A stretch of DNA of 64,000 bases from positions 175,064 through 239,063 of the forward strand of contig JANOQZ010000021.1 in the NCBI GenBank assembly GCA_031415055.1. The letters run 5' to 3'. The position numbers and the translations under genes were made by a program. Below the pieces are notes generated by a model. The model was given only the letters and a program-made list of their open reading frames with translations. It had not been told where the DNA came from and made no database searches. Shown here piece after piece: positions 51,425-60,218 of this stretch. The stretch comes from JANMOK01 sp031415055. Its GTDB lineage: Bacteria; Pseudomonadota; Alphaproteobacteria; Rhodobacterales; Rhodobacteraceae. Within the stretch, counting starts at the first letter, position 1. Each line of letters starts with the position of its first letter.

Positions 51425-52113
51425 TGACAGTCACGGTTCATTATCCCGACCGACATGCCTTGATGACCGGCCTTGCTGGCTTGATCGCCGATCAATTGCG
51501 CGAGGCGCTCAATGCCAAGGGTAAGGCGTCGTTAGCTGTTCCCGGCGGCACCACACCGGCACTATTCCTTTCGGCGCTTAGCATTGCTGATCTTGATTGG
51601 TCCAAAGTCGCTGTCATGCTGACCGACGAAAGATTTGTCCCCGAAACTTCGGACCGTTCCAACACCCGTTTGCTGCGCGAAACCCTCCTGAAAAACAACG
51701 CGGCCAAAGCCAACTTGATCCCCTTTTACACATCCGCAGACCAACCCGAAGACGTGCTTGATCAGCTGAGTGCGACCATCGCCAAATCCCTGCCGCTTGA
51801 TGTCGCCGTCCTCGGCATGGGCGACGACATGCACACCGCCTCGATCTTCCCCGGGGCCGACCGCTTGACCGAGGCGCTTGATCCCGCAAGCACCGCAATC
51901 CTGTTGCCCATGCGTGCACCAAGCGCGCCGGAACCGCGCCTGACGCTGACTGCACCCGTGCTACGCGCCGCCAACCATCTGCACCTTCTCATCACCGGCA
52001 CCGCCAAAAAGGCGGCGCTTGAAAAAGCCATGTCCACGCCCGATACCAAAGATGCCCCCGTGCGCATCCTGTTCGACGCTATTCACCCGCTGCATATTCA
52101 TTACGCCGACTGA
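51424..52113 (+). CDS. pgl: 6-phosphogluconolactonase
   Basis: 229 residues starting in the zwf stop (TAATG). SLAVPGGTTPALFLSALSIA, VMLTDERFVPETSDRSNTRL and DVAVLGMGDDMHTASIFPGA are the three conserved blocks of DevB-type lactonases. It hydrolyses the Zwf product to 6-phosphogluconate. Confidence 0.95.
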   Translation: MTVTVHYPDRHALMTGLAGLIADQLREALNAKGKASLAVPGGTTPALFLSALSIADLDWSKVAVMLTDERFVPETSDRSNTRLLRETLLKNNAAKANLIPFYTSADQPEDVLDQLSATIAKSLPLDVAVLGMGDDMHTASIFPGADRLTEALDPASTAILLPMRAPSAPEPRLTLTAPVLRAANHLHLLITGTAKKAALEKAMSTPDTKDAPVRILFDAIHPLHIHYAD

Positions 52114-52127
52114 AAGGAGGGGCCAAA

Positions 52128-53930
52128 ATGACCCTTCAAAACACGATTCATAACGTTACGAATCGCATCAAAGACCGCTCAAAACCGCTGCGTTCGGCCT
52201 ATCTCGAACGCATGAAAGCCGCCCGCGACAAAGGCCCGCGACGGGCGCATATCTCGTGTGGCAACCAAGCGCACACCTATGCCGCGATGGGCGTGGACAA
52301 AGACCGTATGGCCCATACTGATGCTGGAAACCTTGGCATAATCACCGCTTATAACGACATGCTCTCGGCCCACCAGCCCTATGAACATTACCCCGACCTC
52401 ATCCGCAAAACCGCCCGCGCAGCCGGTGGCACAGCACAGGTTGCGGGCGGCGTTCCCGCCATGTGCGACGGCGTTACCCAAGGTCAGGCCGGAATGGAAC
52501 TGTCGCTGTTCTCGCGCGATGTCATCGCCTTGGCCGCTGGAATTGCCCTAAGCCACGACGTATTCGACTCAACCGTCTACCTTGGCGTCTGCGACAAAAT
52601 CGTCCCCGGCCTTGTCATCGCCGCCGCCACTTTCGGCCACCTTCCGGCAGTATTTCTACCCGCCGGACCCATGCCCAGCGGTCTGCCGAACGACGAGAAA
52701 TCCAAGGTGCGCAACCTGTTCACCCAGGGCCTGGCCACCCGCGAGGAATTGCTGCAAGCGGAAATGGCCAGCTACCACGGCCCCGGCACCTGCACCTTCT
52801 ACGGCACCGCCAACACCAACCAGATGCTGATGGAATTCATGGGCATGCACCTGCCCGGCTCCAGTTTCGTCAACCCCAACACGCCGCTGCGCGAGGCCCT
52901 GACGGTTGAGGGCGTGAAACGCGCCATGGCAATTACCGCCCTGGGCAACGAATATACGCCGGTCTGCGACATCCTTGACGAACGCGCCTTCGTCAATGGC
53001 ATCGTCGGGCTGATGGCCACCGGCGGCTCGACCAACCTGCTGATCCACCTGATCGCCATGGCCAATGCGGCAGGCATCCTCTTGAACTGGCAGGATTTCG
53101 CCGAACTCAGCGATGCCACGCCGCTGATGGCCCGGGTCTATCCCAACGGCATCGCCGATGTGAACCACATGACGGCGGCAGGTGGATTGGGGTATCTGAT
53201 CGGCGAATTGCTCGACGCCGGTCTGATGCATCCCGATACCAAAACCATCGCAGGTGACGGCATGCAGCGCTATACAACCGAGCCGAAGCTGATTGACAAT
53301 GTGCTGGTCTGGCTAGACGGCACCAGCACGACCTTGAACGACAAAGTGCTCAAACCCGTTTCGGACCCATTCCAAAAATCCGGTGGCATGAAACTGCTTA
53401 CCGGCAACCTTGGCACCGGCGTTATCAAAGTTTCTGCCGTCGCCCCGGATCGTCGCATTATCGAGGCACCAGCCCGCGTTTTCCATTCGCAACAAGCGGT
53501 GAAAGACGCCTTCAAAGCGGGCGAACTCAACCGCGATGTCGTGGTCGTGGTCCGCTTTCAGGGGCCAAAAGCCAACGGCATGCCGGAACTGCACGGCCTG
53601 ACGCCAACGCTTTCCGTCGTGCAAGATCGTGGCTATCGCGTCGCCCTTGTCACCGACGGGCGTATGTCTGGTGCCTCGGGCAAAGTACCTGCCGCCATTC
53701 ACGTTTGCCCCGAAGCACTTGACGGTGGCCCCATCGCCCATATCGCCGATGGTGACATCATCCGCGTCGATGCCGTAGCAGGCACGCTGGAATGCCTGAC
53801 CGAAGGGGCGACCACGCGGGGGCCAGTTAAGGCGGATTTGTCCGCCAATTCGTTCGGCGTTGGCCGTGAAATGTTCGAAATGTTTCGCAAGAACGTCAGT
53901 TCAGCCGCCACCGGTGCCAGCCCGATCTAA
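52128..53930 (+). CDS. edd: 6-phosphogluconate dehydratase
   Basis: 600 residues, full length for the IlvD/Edd family. Iron-sulphur and substrate blocks: GGVPAMCDGVTQGQAGMELS, VYLGVCDKIVPGLVIAA, GPGTCTFYGTANTNQMLMEF, and ALVTDGRMSGASGKVPAAIH at the C-terminal side. Dehydrates 6-phosphogluconate to KDPG. A ggagg site lies before the ATG. Confidence 0.95.
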   Translation: MTLQNTIHNVTNRIKDRSKPLRSAYLERMKAARDKGPRRAHISCGNQAHTYAAMGVDKDRMAHTDAGNLGIITAYNDMLSAHQPYEHYPDLIRKTARAAGGTAQVAGGVPAMCDGVTQGQAGMELSLFSRDVIALAAGIALSHDVFDSTVYLGVCDKIVPGLVIAAATFGHLPAVFLPAGPMPSGLPNDEKSKVRNLFTQGLATREELLQAEMASYHGPGTCTFYGTANTNQMLMEFMGMHLPGSSFVNPNTPLREALTVEGVKRAMAITALGNEYTPVCDILDERAFVNGIVGLMATGGSTNLLIHLIAMANAAGILLNWQDFAELSDATPLMARVYPNGIADVNHMTAAGGLGYLIGELLDAGLMHPDTKTIAGDGMQRYTTEPKLIDNVLVWLDGTSTTLNDKVLKPVSDPFQKSGGMKLLTGNLGTGVIKVSAVAPDRRIIEAPARVFHSQQAVKDAFKAGELNRDVVVVVRFQGPKANGMPELHGLTPTLSVVQDRGYRVALVTDGRMSGASGKVPAAIHVCPEALDGGPIAHIADGDIIRVDAVAGTLECLTEGATTRGPVKADLSANSFGVGREMFEMFRKNVSSAATGASPI

Positions 53931-53941
53931 GAGGTGACTTA

Positions 53942-54595
53942 ATGCCAAGAATATCCGCCCAAGACGCTTGCAAAATGAACCGCGACGTTTGCGGTCTGGC
54001 CCCCATCGTGCCGGTTCTGGTGGTCAAAGACCTGCGCCACGCCATTCCCTTGGCCGAGGCGCTTGTCGCCGGTGGATTGCCCGCGCTGGAAGTAACGCTG
54101 CGAACGCCCGCCGCGCTCGACGTCATCCGCGCCATGTCGCAAGTTAAAGGCGGCATCGTCGGCGCGGGCACCTTGGTGACAGCCGACGACGTGAGAGCCG
54201 CCAAAGCCGCCGGGGCGAAATTCGGCGTCTCGCCCGGCTGGACTCACGAACTGGTCGCAGCCTGCGAGGAGGAAGGTTTGCCCCTGTTGGCAGGTGCCGT
54301 TTCCGCCAGCGAAGCGATGCAAATGCTGGCCAAGGGTTATGACCTGCTGAAATTCTTCCCCGCCGAAGCCTCCGGCGGCGCACCGACGCTCAAAGCCCTC
54401 GGCGCACCGCTGCCGCAAATCACATTCTGCCCGACCGGCGGCATCACCGTGAAAAACGCGATGGATTACCTGTCGCTGCCAAACGTCATCTGCGCCGGTG
54501 GATCATGGGTCGCGCCTGACGCGCTCGTTCAAGCTGGCGATTGGGCCGCCATCGAAGCCCTTGCCAAAGCTGCCAGCAAAATCAAAGAGGCGTGA
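53942..54595 (+). CDS. eda: KDPG aldolase (2-keto-3-deoxy-6-phosphogluconate aldolase)
   Basis: 217 residues. Catalytic Glu and Arg lie in LPALEVTLRTPAALDVIRAM, the Schiff-base Lys in YDLLKFFPAEASGGAPTLKA, and the phosphate-binding end in FCPTGGITVKNAMDYLSLPN. Cleaves KDPG to pyruvate and glyceraldehyde 3-phosphate, the latter being the Gap substrate in the same cluster. Close spacing to edd (11 bases) and pgi. Confidence 0.95.
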   Translation: MPRISAQDACKMNRDVCGLAPIVPVLVVKDLRHAIPLAEALVAGGLPALEVTLRTPAALDVIRAMSQVKGGIVGAGTLVTADDVRAAKAAGAKFGVSPGWTHELVAACEEEGLPLLAGAVSASEAMQMLAKGYDLLKFFPAEASGGAPTLKALGAPLPQITFCPTGGITVKNAMDYLSLPNVICAGGSWVAPDALVQAGDWAAIEALAKAASKIKEA

Positions 54596-54596
54596 G

Positions 54597-56213
54597 ATGA
54601 ACACGATTTGGAGCGACCTGAAAACCCACCAAAAAACCACTAAAAACACCACTTTAGCCGCCCAATTCGTCCAAAATCCGGCCCGTTTTGACGGCTTTTC
54701 TGCCAGCTTGGGCGACATGCTGCTCGATTATTCCAAGACCAGCATCGACGCCAACGCACGCGATTTGCTGGTTCAACTGGCCGAAACCTCCGGCCTCGCT
54801 GCCAAACGCGACGCCATGTTTTCCGGCGAAAAAATCAACATCACCGAAGACCGCGCCGTGCTGCACACCGCCCTGCGCAACCGTTCCAACACCCCGGTAA
54901 TCACCGACGGCAAAGACGTTATGCCCGGCATCAACGCATCGCTCAAAGCCATGCGCCATTTCTCAACCGCCGTCCGCAGCGGCGAAATCACCGCTTCCGA
55001 CGGCAAACCCTTCACCGACGTGGTCAATATCGGTATCGGCGGCTCCGACCTTGGCCCGGTCATGGCCGTGCTGGCGCTTGCCCCGTACCACGACGGCCCG
55101 CGCGTGCATTTCGTGTCCAACGTTGACGGTGCCCATATCCACGACGTGCTTAAGAACCTTGATCCCAAACGCACGCTGGTGATTGTCGCTTCGAAAACCT
55201 TCACCACCATCGAAACCCTCACCAACGCCACCACCGCCAAACGGTGGCTGGGTGCAGCAATTGGCTTGGATACCGGCCCACATTTCGCCGCTCTCTCGAC
55301 AGCGCTGGAAAAAACCAGCGCGTTTGGTATCGACCCAAGTCGAGTTTTCGGCTTTGAGGATTGGGTCGGTGGCCGTTACTCCGTCTGGGGCCCGATTGGT
55401 CTAAGCCTGATGCTCGCCATCGGCCCGGATAATTTCGACTCCTTCCTGCAGGGCGGTCACGACATGGACCGCCACTTCCAGACCGCCTCATTCGCACAAA
55501 ACCTGCCGGTCCTGCTTGGCCTCATTGGCATCTGGCACAACAACATTTGTGGCTATGCCACCCGCGCAGTGCTGCCCTATGACCAGCGCTTGCTGCGGCT
55601 GCCCGCCTATCTGCAGCAGCTTGACATGGAGAGTAACGGCAAGCGCGTGTCGATTGACGGCAAGACTTTGGAACAAACCAGCGGGCCTGTGGTCTGGGGC
55701 GAACCCGGCACCAACGGCCAGCACGCATTTTACCAACTGATCCACCAGGGCACGTCGGTGATTCCCTGCGAATTCATCGTTGGCGCACAAAGCCACGAGG
55801 CTGATTTGCAAGTGCATCAGAACCTGCTGCTGTCCAATTGCCTCGCCCAGTCCGAGGCATTGATGAAAGGCCGGTCGTTTGACGAGGCACGCGCCATCGT
55901 CATCGCCAAAAAGATCAAAGGCGATGTCGATGCCCAAGCCAACCACCGCGTTTTCCCCGGCAATCGACCTTCGACGACGCTGCTTTACAAGAAACTCGAC
56001 CCCCGAACCTTTGGCCGCATCATCGCGCTCTACGAGCACCGGGTGTTTGTTGAAGGGGTAATCTGGGGAATCAATTCCTTTGACCAATGGGGGGTGGAAC
56101 TGGGCAAGGAACTGGCAACAGCCATCCAGCCATTGATCGAAAGCGGCAGGGGGTTTGAGGTCAAAGACCCGTCCACCGCCGGACTGCTGCAAGCCATCAC
56201 CGCCCTGCGCTAA
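54597..56213 (+). CDS. pgi: Glucose-6-phosphate isomerase
   Basis: 538 residues from the ATG at 54597, one base after the eda stop. Signature lines: FTDVVNIGIGGSDLGPVMAV, FGFEDWVGGRYSVWGPIGLS and GINSFDQWGVELGKELATAI; the catalytic Glu, His and Lys regions are intact. It links fructose 6-phosphate (from the fructokinase) to glucose 6-phosphate and therefore to Zwf. Stop shares a base with the next ATG. Confidence 0.95.
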   Translation: MNTIWSDLKTHQKTTKNTTLAAQFVQNPARFDGFSASLGDMLLDYSKTSIDANARDLLVQLAETSGLAAKRDAMFSGEKINITEDRAVLHTALRNRSNTPVITDGKDVMPGINASLKAMRHFSTAVRSGEITASDGKPFTDVVNIGIGGSDLGPVMAVLALAPYHDGPRVHFVSNVDGAHIHDVLKNLDPKRTLVIVASKTFTTIETLTNATTAKRWLGAAIGLDTGPHFAALSTALEKTSAFGIDPSRVFGFEDWVGGRYSVWGPIGLSLMLAIGPDNFDSFLQGGHDMDRHFQTASFAQNLPVLLGLIGIWHNNICGYATRAVLPYDQRLLRLPAYLQQLDMESNGKRVSIDGKTLEQTSGPVVWGEPGTNGQHAFYQLIHQGTSVIPCEFIVGAQSHEADLQVHQNLLLSNCLAQSEALMKGRSFDEARAIVIAKKIKGDVDAQANHRVFPGNRPSTTLLYKKLDPRTFGRIIALYEHRVFVEGVIWGINSFDQWGVELGKELATAIQPLIESGRGFEVKDPSTAGLLQAITALR

Positions 56214-56863
56214 TGGAATTCACCTACGACCCGCCTTCCGGGCCACTAAAAGTCATCCACCTCGACAATGACTTACTGGTTCTCGACAAACCCTCCGGCC
56301 TGCTCTCAGTCCCCGGCAAACCCGAAGGTCACCGCGATTGCCTGCAGAGCCGCGCCAAGGCCGCCTACCCGCAGTCGCTGCTGGTCCACCGCCTCGACCT
56401 CGACACCTCGGGCATCATCGTCTTGGCCCTGAATCCGAAAGCCCAGCGCCACCTCGGCCGGCAATTCGAACGCCGCCAGACCGCCAAGACCTACATCGCC
56501 CGCGTCTGGGGGCAGGTGGAGGGCGAATCCGGCACCATCGACCTGCCCGTCGGCATCGACTGGCCCAACCGGCCCTTGCACCATGTGAATCACGAAACCG
56601 GCAGAGCCGCCCAAACCGGTTGGCGAGTCCTTGGCCGTGATGCGATCTCGACGCGGGTGGAATTGACTCCGCTGACCGGGCGCAGCCACCAGTTGCGTGT
56701 GCATATGCAGGCGCTGGGGCATCCGATATTGGGGGACCGGCTGTACGCGACGAGTGAGGCGCTGGCGGCAGTGCTCCGGCTTCAGCTTCACGCCGCATCG
56801 CTGGAATTTTTCCACCCGACCGGCGGTGAAAGGGTCAGATTCGAAAGCCCGTGCCCGTTCTGA
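56213..56863 (+). CDS. RluA-family pseudouridine synthase
   Basis: 216 residues. Catalytic motif LLVHRLDLDTSGIIVLALNP with the Asp after HRLD, LVLDKPSGLLSVPGKP near the N-terminus and LTPLTGRSHQLRVHMQALGH toward the C-terminus. No S4 domain, and short, as in RluA itself, which modifies 23S rRNA U746 and tRNA U32; the exact target here is not visible. Co-transcribed with pgi, probably by chance of position. Confidence 0.9.
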   Translation: MEFTYDPPSGPLKVIHLDNDLLVLDKPSGLLSVPGKPEGHRDCLQSRAKAAYPQSLLVHRLDLDTSGIIVLALNPKAQRHLGRQFERRQTAKTYIARVWGQVEGESGTIDLPVGIDWPNRPLHHVNHETGRAAQTGWRVLGRDAISTRVELTPLTGRSHQLRVHMQALGHPILGDRLYATSEALAAVLRLQLHAASLEFFHPTGGERVRFESPCPF

Positions 56864-56917
56864 TCCCCGCCTGCGCGGGGATGACAATGGGCCTGTCATT
56901 CCCGCGAAGGCGGGAAT
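56863..56917. repeat. Head-to-head pair of small palindromes (BIME-like)
   Basis: Two copies of one unit in opposite orientation: atccccgc with gcggggat (56863-56882, loop ctgc) and attcccgc with gcgggaat (56898-56117-style arm at 56898-56905 and 56910-56917, loop gaag). Unit 2 reversed reads gattcccgccttcgcgggaa, matching unit 1 apart from a few bases. It overlaps the stop codons of both flanking genes and probably doubles as a two-way terminator. The unit resembles the widespread 'attcccgcg...cgggaat' repeats of proteobacteria. Confidence 0.75.
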
Positions 56918-57819
56918 CACAACCAAGCCGCCCCCCGCACCCCCGACGAATCCCCATGCACATTCTCGACCAGCCTTGTGTTGAACTTGTCGCCAAAGAC
57001 ATGCGGCACCATCAAACCCGGCACGTTGCGATACAGCCGCTGCACGTTCGACATGCCGCCGCCAAACACGATCACGTCGGGGTCAACGACGTTGACAATC
57101 AGCGCCAGCGACCGTGCCAACCGGTCCTCATAGCGGCGCAGCGTTTCCTCCGCTGCCAAATCGCCCGACTCGGCCAAGGCCACAACTTCAGGTGCCGTCA
57201 TCGCCTGTGTTGCATCGCGTGCGGTGCGCCGCGCGTGATCTTCGGCCATGCTTCGCCCCGACAACCACGCCTCGCAATGTCCCGCCACGCCACAGGAACA
57301 CAAAGGTCCCGGACGCTCGTCATCCATCGGTGTTGGCAAAGGCATATGCCCCCATTCCCCAGCAACCGCATTGATGCCTTCGATCACCTTGCCATCAACA
57401 GCCAACCCGCCGCCAACGCCGGACCCCAAGATGATGCCAAACACCACTTTCGCCCCGGCGCCAGCGCCATCCACCGCTTCGGACAATGCAAAACAATTGG
57501 CGTCATTCGCCACTTTCACCGGGCGACCCAAAGCCGCTTTCAAATCGCCGCGCAGATCGCGCCCGTGCAGCCAGACCGAATTGCCCAAAGTGACATAGCC
57601 CGTCTCGCGGTCAACCGAGCCGGGTACACCGATACCGACTTGCTCGATCCGCCCACCGGCCTGCTTTTCCAGTGACTCCATCAGCCCGCGGATGGCGCGG
57701 ATACACCCGTCATAATCATGCCGTGGTGTCGGCACCCGGCCCGAAGCCAGCTCCGTCCCATCCGCCCCTAAAACCACCCCGGCGATTTTCGTTCCACCAA
57801 AGTCCAAGCCCAGCCGCAT
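56917..57819 (-). CDS. ROK-family sugar kinase
   Basis: 300 residues. Phosphate site LGLDFGGTKIAGVVLG, sugar-catalytic NDANCFALSEAVDGAGAGAK, and zinc-binding line PLCSCGVAGHCEAWLSGRSM, all typical of ROK kinases. The EWGHMPLPTP block resembles Mak/NagK rather than GlcK, so fructose, glucose, mannose or N-acetylglucosamine are possible. Convergent with the rluA-like gene; it sits next to the Entner-Doudoroff cluster. Confidence 0.85.
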   Translation of the reverse strand: MRLGLDFGGTKIAGVVLGADGTELASGRVPTPRHDYDGCIRAIRGLMESLEKQAGGRIEQVGIGVPGSVDRETGYVTLGNSVWLHGRDLRGDLKAALGRPVKVANDANCFALSEAVDGAGAGAKVVFGIILGSGVGGGLAVDGKVIEGINAVAGEWGHMPLPTPMDDERPGPLCSCGVAGHCEAWLSGRSMAEDHARRTARDATQAMTAPEVVALAESGDLAAEETLRRYEDRLARSLALIVNVVDPDVIVFGGGMSNVQRLYRNVPGLMVPHVFGDKFNTRLVENVHGDSSGVRGAAWL

Positions 57820-57879
57820 GGCGATCCTCCCAGAAGTCGTTTGATCTGTTTAAGAGGTTTGACCCGGCAGGGAAAGCTG

Positions 57880-59064
57880 TCACAGGCTGCTCAAAATATC
57901 TGGCAGTTGGTCGGCATAAATCGCGCGCAACGTTTCCAGAGCTTCCAGCGAATTGTCAGTCGCATGCAAGACGGCGGCTTTTTGGCTGATTCCGGCCAAT
58001 TCGCGCACCCGGTCGCGGATGACCCGTTTTAACAGCACGTCGGTATTGACTACATGCGGATAGCACCTTTTCAGTTTGGCATCCGACATGTCCACCATCA
58101 GCGGCCCCGGCTCAAGGGTGTTTCGGCAAATGAACGCCAAGTTCGGGGCATTTGGTGACACGCTGCCTTTGTCTGTCCAGTTGCCGCCGCGCGTCTGAAA
58201 CATGATGCGCTGAAGAGCGGTGTCATCAAGTCGGACCTCGCGCAGCATGACAAACCGCGATGCGATGATTTCGCGAGCAACATTTTCGGCGGCAATGCCC
58301 TGGCCATCTTCGCGCATGACAAAAACGCTGATGTCGTTAGTAGATTGCAATAACAGGGCATTGCGATTCCGTTCATACGTGATCAACGCGCCAATCACCG
58401 GGTTGACACTCGGCCACCGCAGCAAAAGATCAATGGCCATATTCCACCCGAATCCATGCAGATAGTTGTGAAACCCACGTAGCGTGAACGGTTCGGGCAC
58501 TGCAACGCCGGCGACCTTCGCAAATCCGCGCACCTCCGCTGCATAGTCGCGTGAAGGATTGAGCTGCATCGACACGCCCAGTCCCGACTCGATTCCCGAA
58601 AGCGGACCCTTATGGTAGATGGTGTGATACAGAAACGAATCGAACGCAATTTTCGCGGCGGGGACGTGAAATCCGTATGGATGTCGCACCCGACTGTGCA
58701 GAATTTGCTCTGCCATTTCCGGCATGTAATAGGGCATGCCTAAATAGGCCGTCCCACGTTGACCGCCGGTCGGATAGTAATCGCATTTGACTTGGCCATA
58801 TTGCCGCGCCGAAATTTGCAATACGCGGTCAATGGAATTACGCCCGATAAGATGGTCGACGTCGCGGCTATAGTTTGCGGCTGCATGATCGGTCATTGGC
58901 ACGTCGTCGGCCAAGCGCAAAACAACGTAGTCGATATTTTCTGCGTCAAAAGCCGCATAAAGTCTCGGTAGGTCGCGGGTGGGAAATCGCACAGTCGAAT
59001 GCCGCGCACGTGCCTTGGCGAGCCGCAGTTTCAGCAGCGCTAGGGCAAGAAACTTTGGGATCAT
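57880..59064 (-). CDS. Uncharacterised protein, nucleotidyltransferase-like N-terminus
   Basis: 394 residues, not firmly recognised. Around residues 40-85 the text IDYVVLRLADDVPMTDHAAA and then DVDHLIGRNSIDRVL resembles the strand-acid pattern of minimal nucleotidyltransferases (DxD-type, here D-x-D in RDVDHL). The middle has FLYHTIYHKGPL, and the end is helical. Its start overlaps the end of the kinase-like reading frame by 4 bases, so the two form a pair. A cell-surface sugar role is only a guess. Confidence 0.5.
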   Translation of the reverse strand: MIPKFLALALLKLRLAKARARHSTVRFPTRDLPRLYAAFDAENIDYVVLRLADDVPMTDHAAANYSRDVDHLIGRNSIDRVLQISARQYGQVKCDYYPTGGQRGTAYLGMPYYMPEMAEQILHSRVRHPYGFHVPAAKIAFDSFLYHTIYHKGPLSGIESGLGVSMQLNPSRDYAAEVRGFAKVAGVAVPEPFTLRGFHNYLHGFGWNMAIDLLLRWPSVNPVIGALITYERNRNALLLQSTNDISVFVMREDGQGIAAENVAREIIASRFVMLREVRLDDTALQRIMFQTRGGNWTDKGSVSPNAPNLAFICRNTLEPGPLMVDMSDAKLKRCYPHVVNTDVLLKRVIRDRVRELAGISQKAAVLHATDNSLEALETLRAIYADQLPDILSSL

Positions 59065-59726
59065 GCAATACCCCGCGCCGGACGGTTTGCAAGTTTAGAA
59101 CGCAGCGAAGGTTTTTGCCGGAGCAGCGCTATTACCCTTTTCCTGAAATCACCTTCATCGGACTTCGCCAATTCCGCCGGCGCGATCAAAACCGGCAGCC
59201 AGTTCTTCACCAGCAATTCCCGATCCCTCACGTCCGATTTCCGGACGTATTCTGCCGCAAGAAGTTCCAACAGCCAAGCTGCGCGGGCCCGGTGAAATGT
59301 CGCCTATTGCCAGTCGATGATCCTGTATTCGTGGCCTTCGGGTGCATACAATGTATTCTCGTCGCGTGCGTCAATATGAAGGCAACCGCGACGCCAAAGT
59401 TCGGCCAAGGGCTCACAGGCCATCGTCGCTGCCGATAAAGTGCCGCCAAACTGCCGTAAATCGTGCCACCCTGCCAAATCTTCGATGACCGGCCCGTTCG
59501 CCACGACAAACCCCAGCCGCCGTTTTTCGAAATAGGCAAACGGGGCGGGCACCGGAATGCCGCGCCGCTGCGCTTCGCGCAAATTGGCAAATTCGCGGAA
59601 AGCATACTTTCGACAGCGTAGCCGCGATGCCAAATTTTGCAGGGGAAAAACTTTGAAAACTGGCGTCCCACTGCCATCGATCGCTGGAACGCGCGCAGCA
59701 AACCTTTGCCGAGCTTGTTTCAGCAA
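59061..59726 (-). pseudogene. Kinase-like gene interrupted by an in-frame amber codon
   Basis: About 222 codons from a TTG start. The kinase-like text VFKVFPLQNLASRLRCRKYA, then FAYFEKRRLGFVVANG, LAELWRRGCLHIDARDENTL and the catalytic-type end EYRIIDWQ is followed by a TAG at 59304-59306. The same frame continues ATFHRARAAWLLELLAAEYV and ends NRPARGIA, overlapping the next ATG. So one nonsense codon separates an intact N part from its C part (CAG to TAG would explain it). The fold recalls LPS-kinase/APH-like proteins. Read-through or sequence error are alternatives. Confidence 0.65.
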
Positions 59727-59750
59727 AGTGCCGCCAAAAGGAATGACAGG

Positions 59751-59876
59751 TTATTCGAAGTTTGACAGGCTGGAATAATGTTCGGGCGCGAAAGTGCTTG
59801 AATCCAGCACAAAAAACCTGATTCCATCGGCGGTCCTGAAAGTGGTACAACCCGAAAGAGCCGACGCGTCTGGCAT
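59751..59876 (-). CDS. 41-codon frame upstream of the kinase-like gene
   Basis: Starts ATG at 59876 and stops TAA at 59753-59751, 24 bases before the kinase-like TTG and in the same frame as it. The product, beginning MPDASALSGCTTFRTADGIR and ending HYSSLSNFE, has no family I know. Either a small independent protein or the original N-terminus of the kinase-like gene cut off by a second nonsense codon. Confidence 0.35.
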   Translation of the reverse strand: MPDASALSGCTTFRTADGIRFFVLDSSTFAPEHYSSLSNFE

Positions 59877-59928
59877 ATAAATCCTCGATGGCAAACTCTG
59901 CGGAGCTTACACACATGGCCAGGATGGC

Positions 59929-59958
59929 AAAAGCCCCAGTGTTTCCACCGGGGCTTTT
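59929..59958 (-). terminator. Terminator following the displaced pnp 3' end
   Basis: aaaagcccc (59929-59937) pairs with ggggctttt (59950-59958), extended by three more pairs after one mismatch. Flanking A- and T-runs make it active on the minus strand. A diverged version of the same hairpin (tgtttccaccggggc shared) lies after the intact pnp at about 61546-61580, so the terminator was duplicated together with the gene end. Confidence 0.8.
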
Positions 59959-59981
59959 CGCATTGTGGCAGTAGTAGAGGC

Positions 59982-60218
59982 TTACTCCGCCCCTTCAATC
60001 TGCAACCCGGTCTTCTGGTCAACCGCCCGCATCGACAGCCGCACCTTGCCGCGGTCGTCAAAGCCCGTCAGCTTGACCTTCACTTCCTGGCCTTCGGTCA
60101 GGATGTCCTTGGGATGGCTCACCCGTTCGGCGGCCAGCTGGCTGACATGCACCAGCCCGTCGCGTTTGCCGAAGAAGTCAAAGAAGGACGCCAGCTGCTC
60201 AAATCTAGCCAGCCACAC
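59982..60218 (-). pseudogene. Displaced duplicate of the pnp 3' end (S1 domain piece)
   Basis: A 78-codon frame whose last 66 or so codons match the C-terminus of the intact pnp (61603 onward): FFGKRDGLVHVSQLAAERVS, then EVKVKLTGFDDRGKVRLSMR and GLQIEGAE. The protein text differs at one residue (Thr for Met), yet about 16 of 200 bases differ, nearly all silent. Upstream of FFGKRDG the similarity fades and a 10-base tandem repeat begins. It has no proper start and probably no function. Confidence 0.85.

Noticed and set aside
59413..59916. 167-codon minus-strand frame
   Set aside because: It overlaps the kinase-like frame in another phase; its text is Arg/Cys/Ser-rich and typical of a shadow frame.
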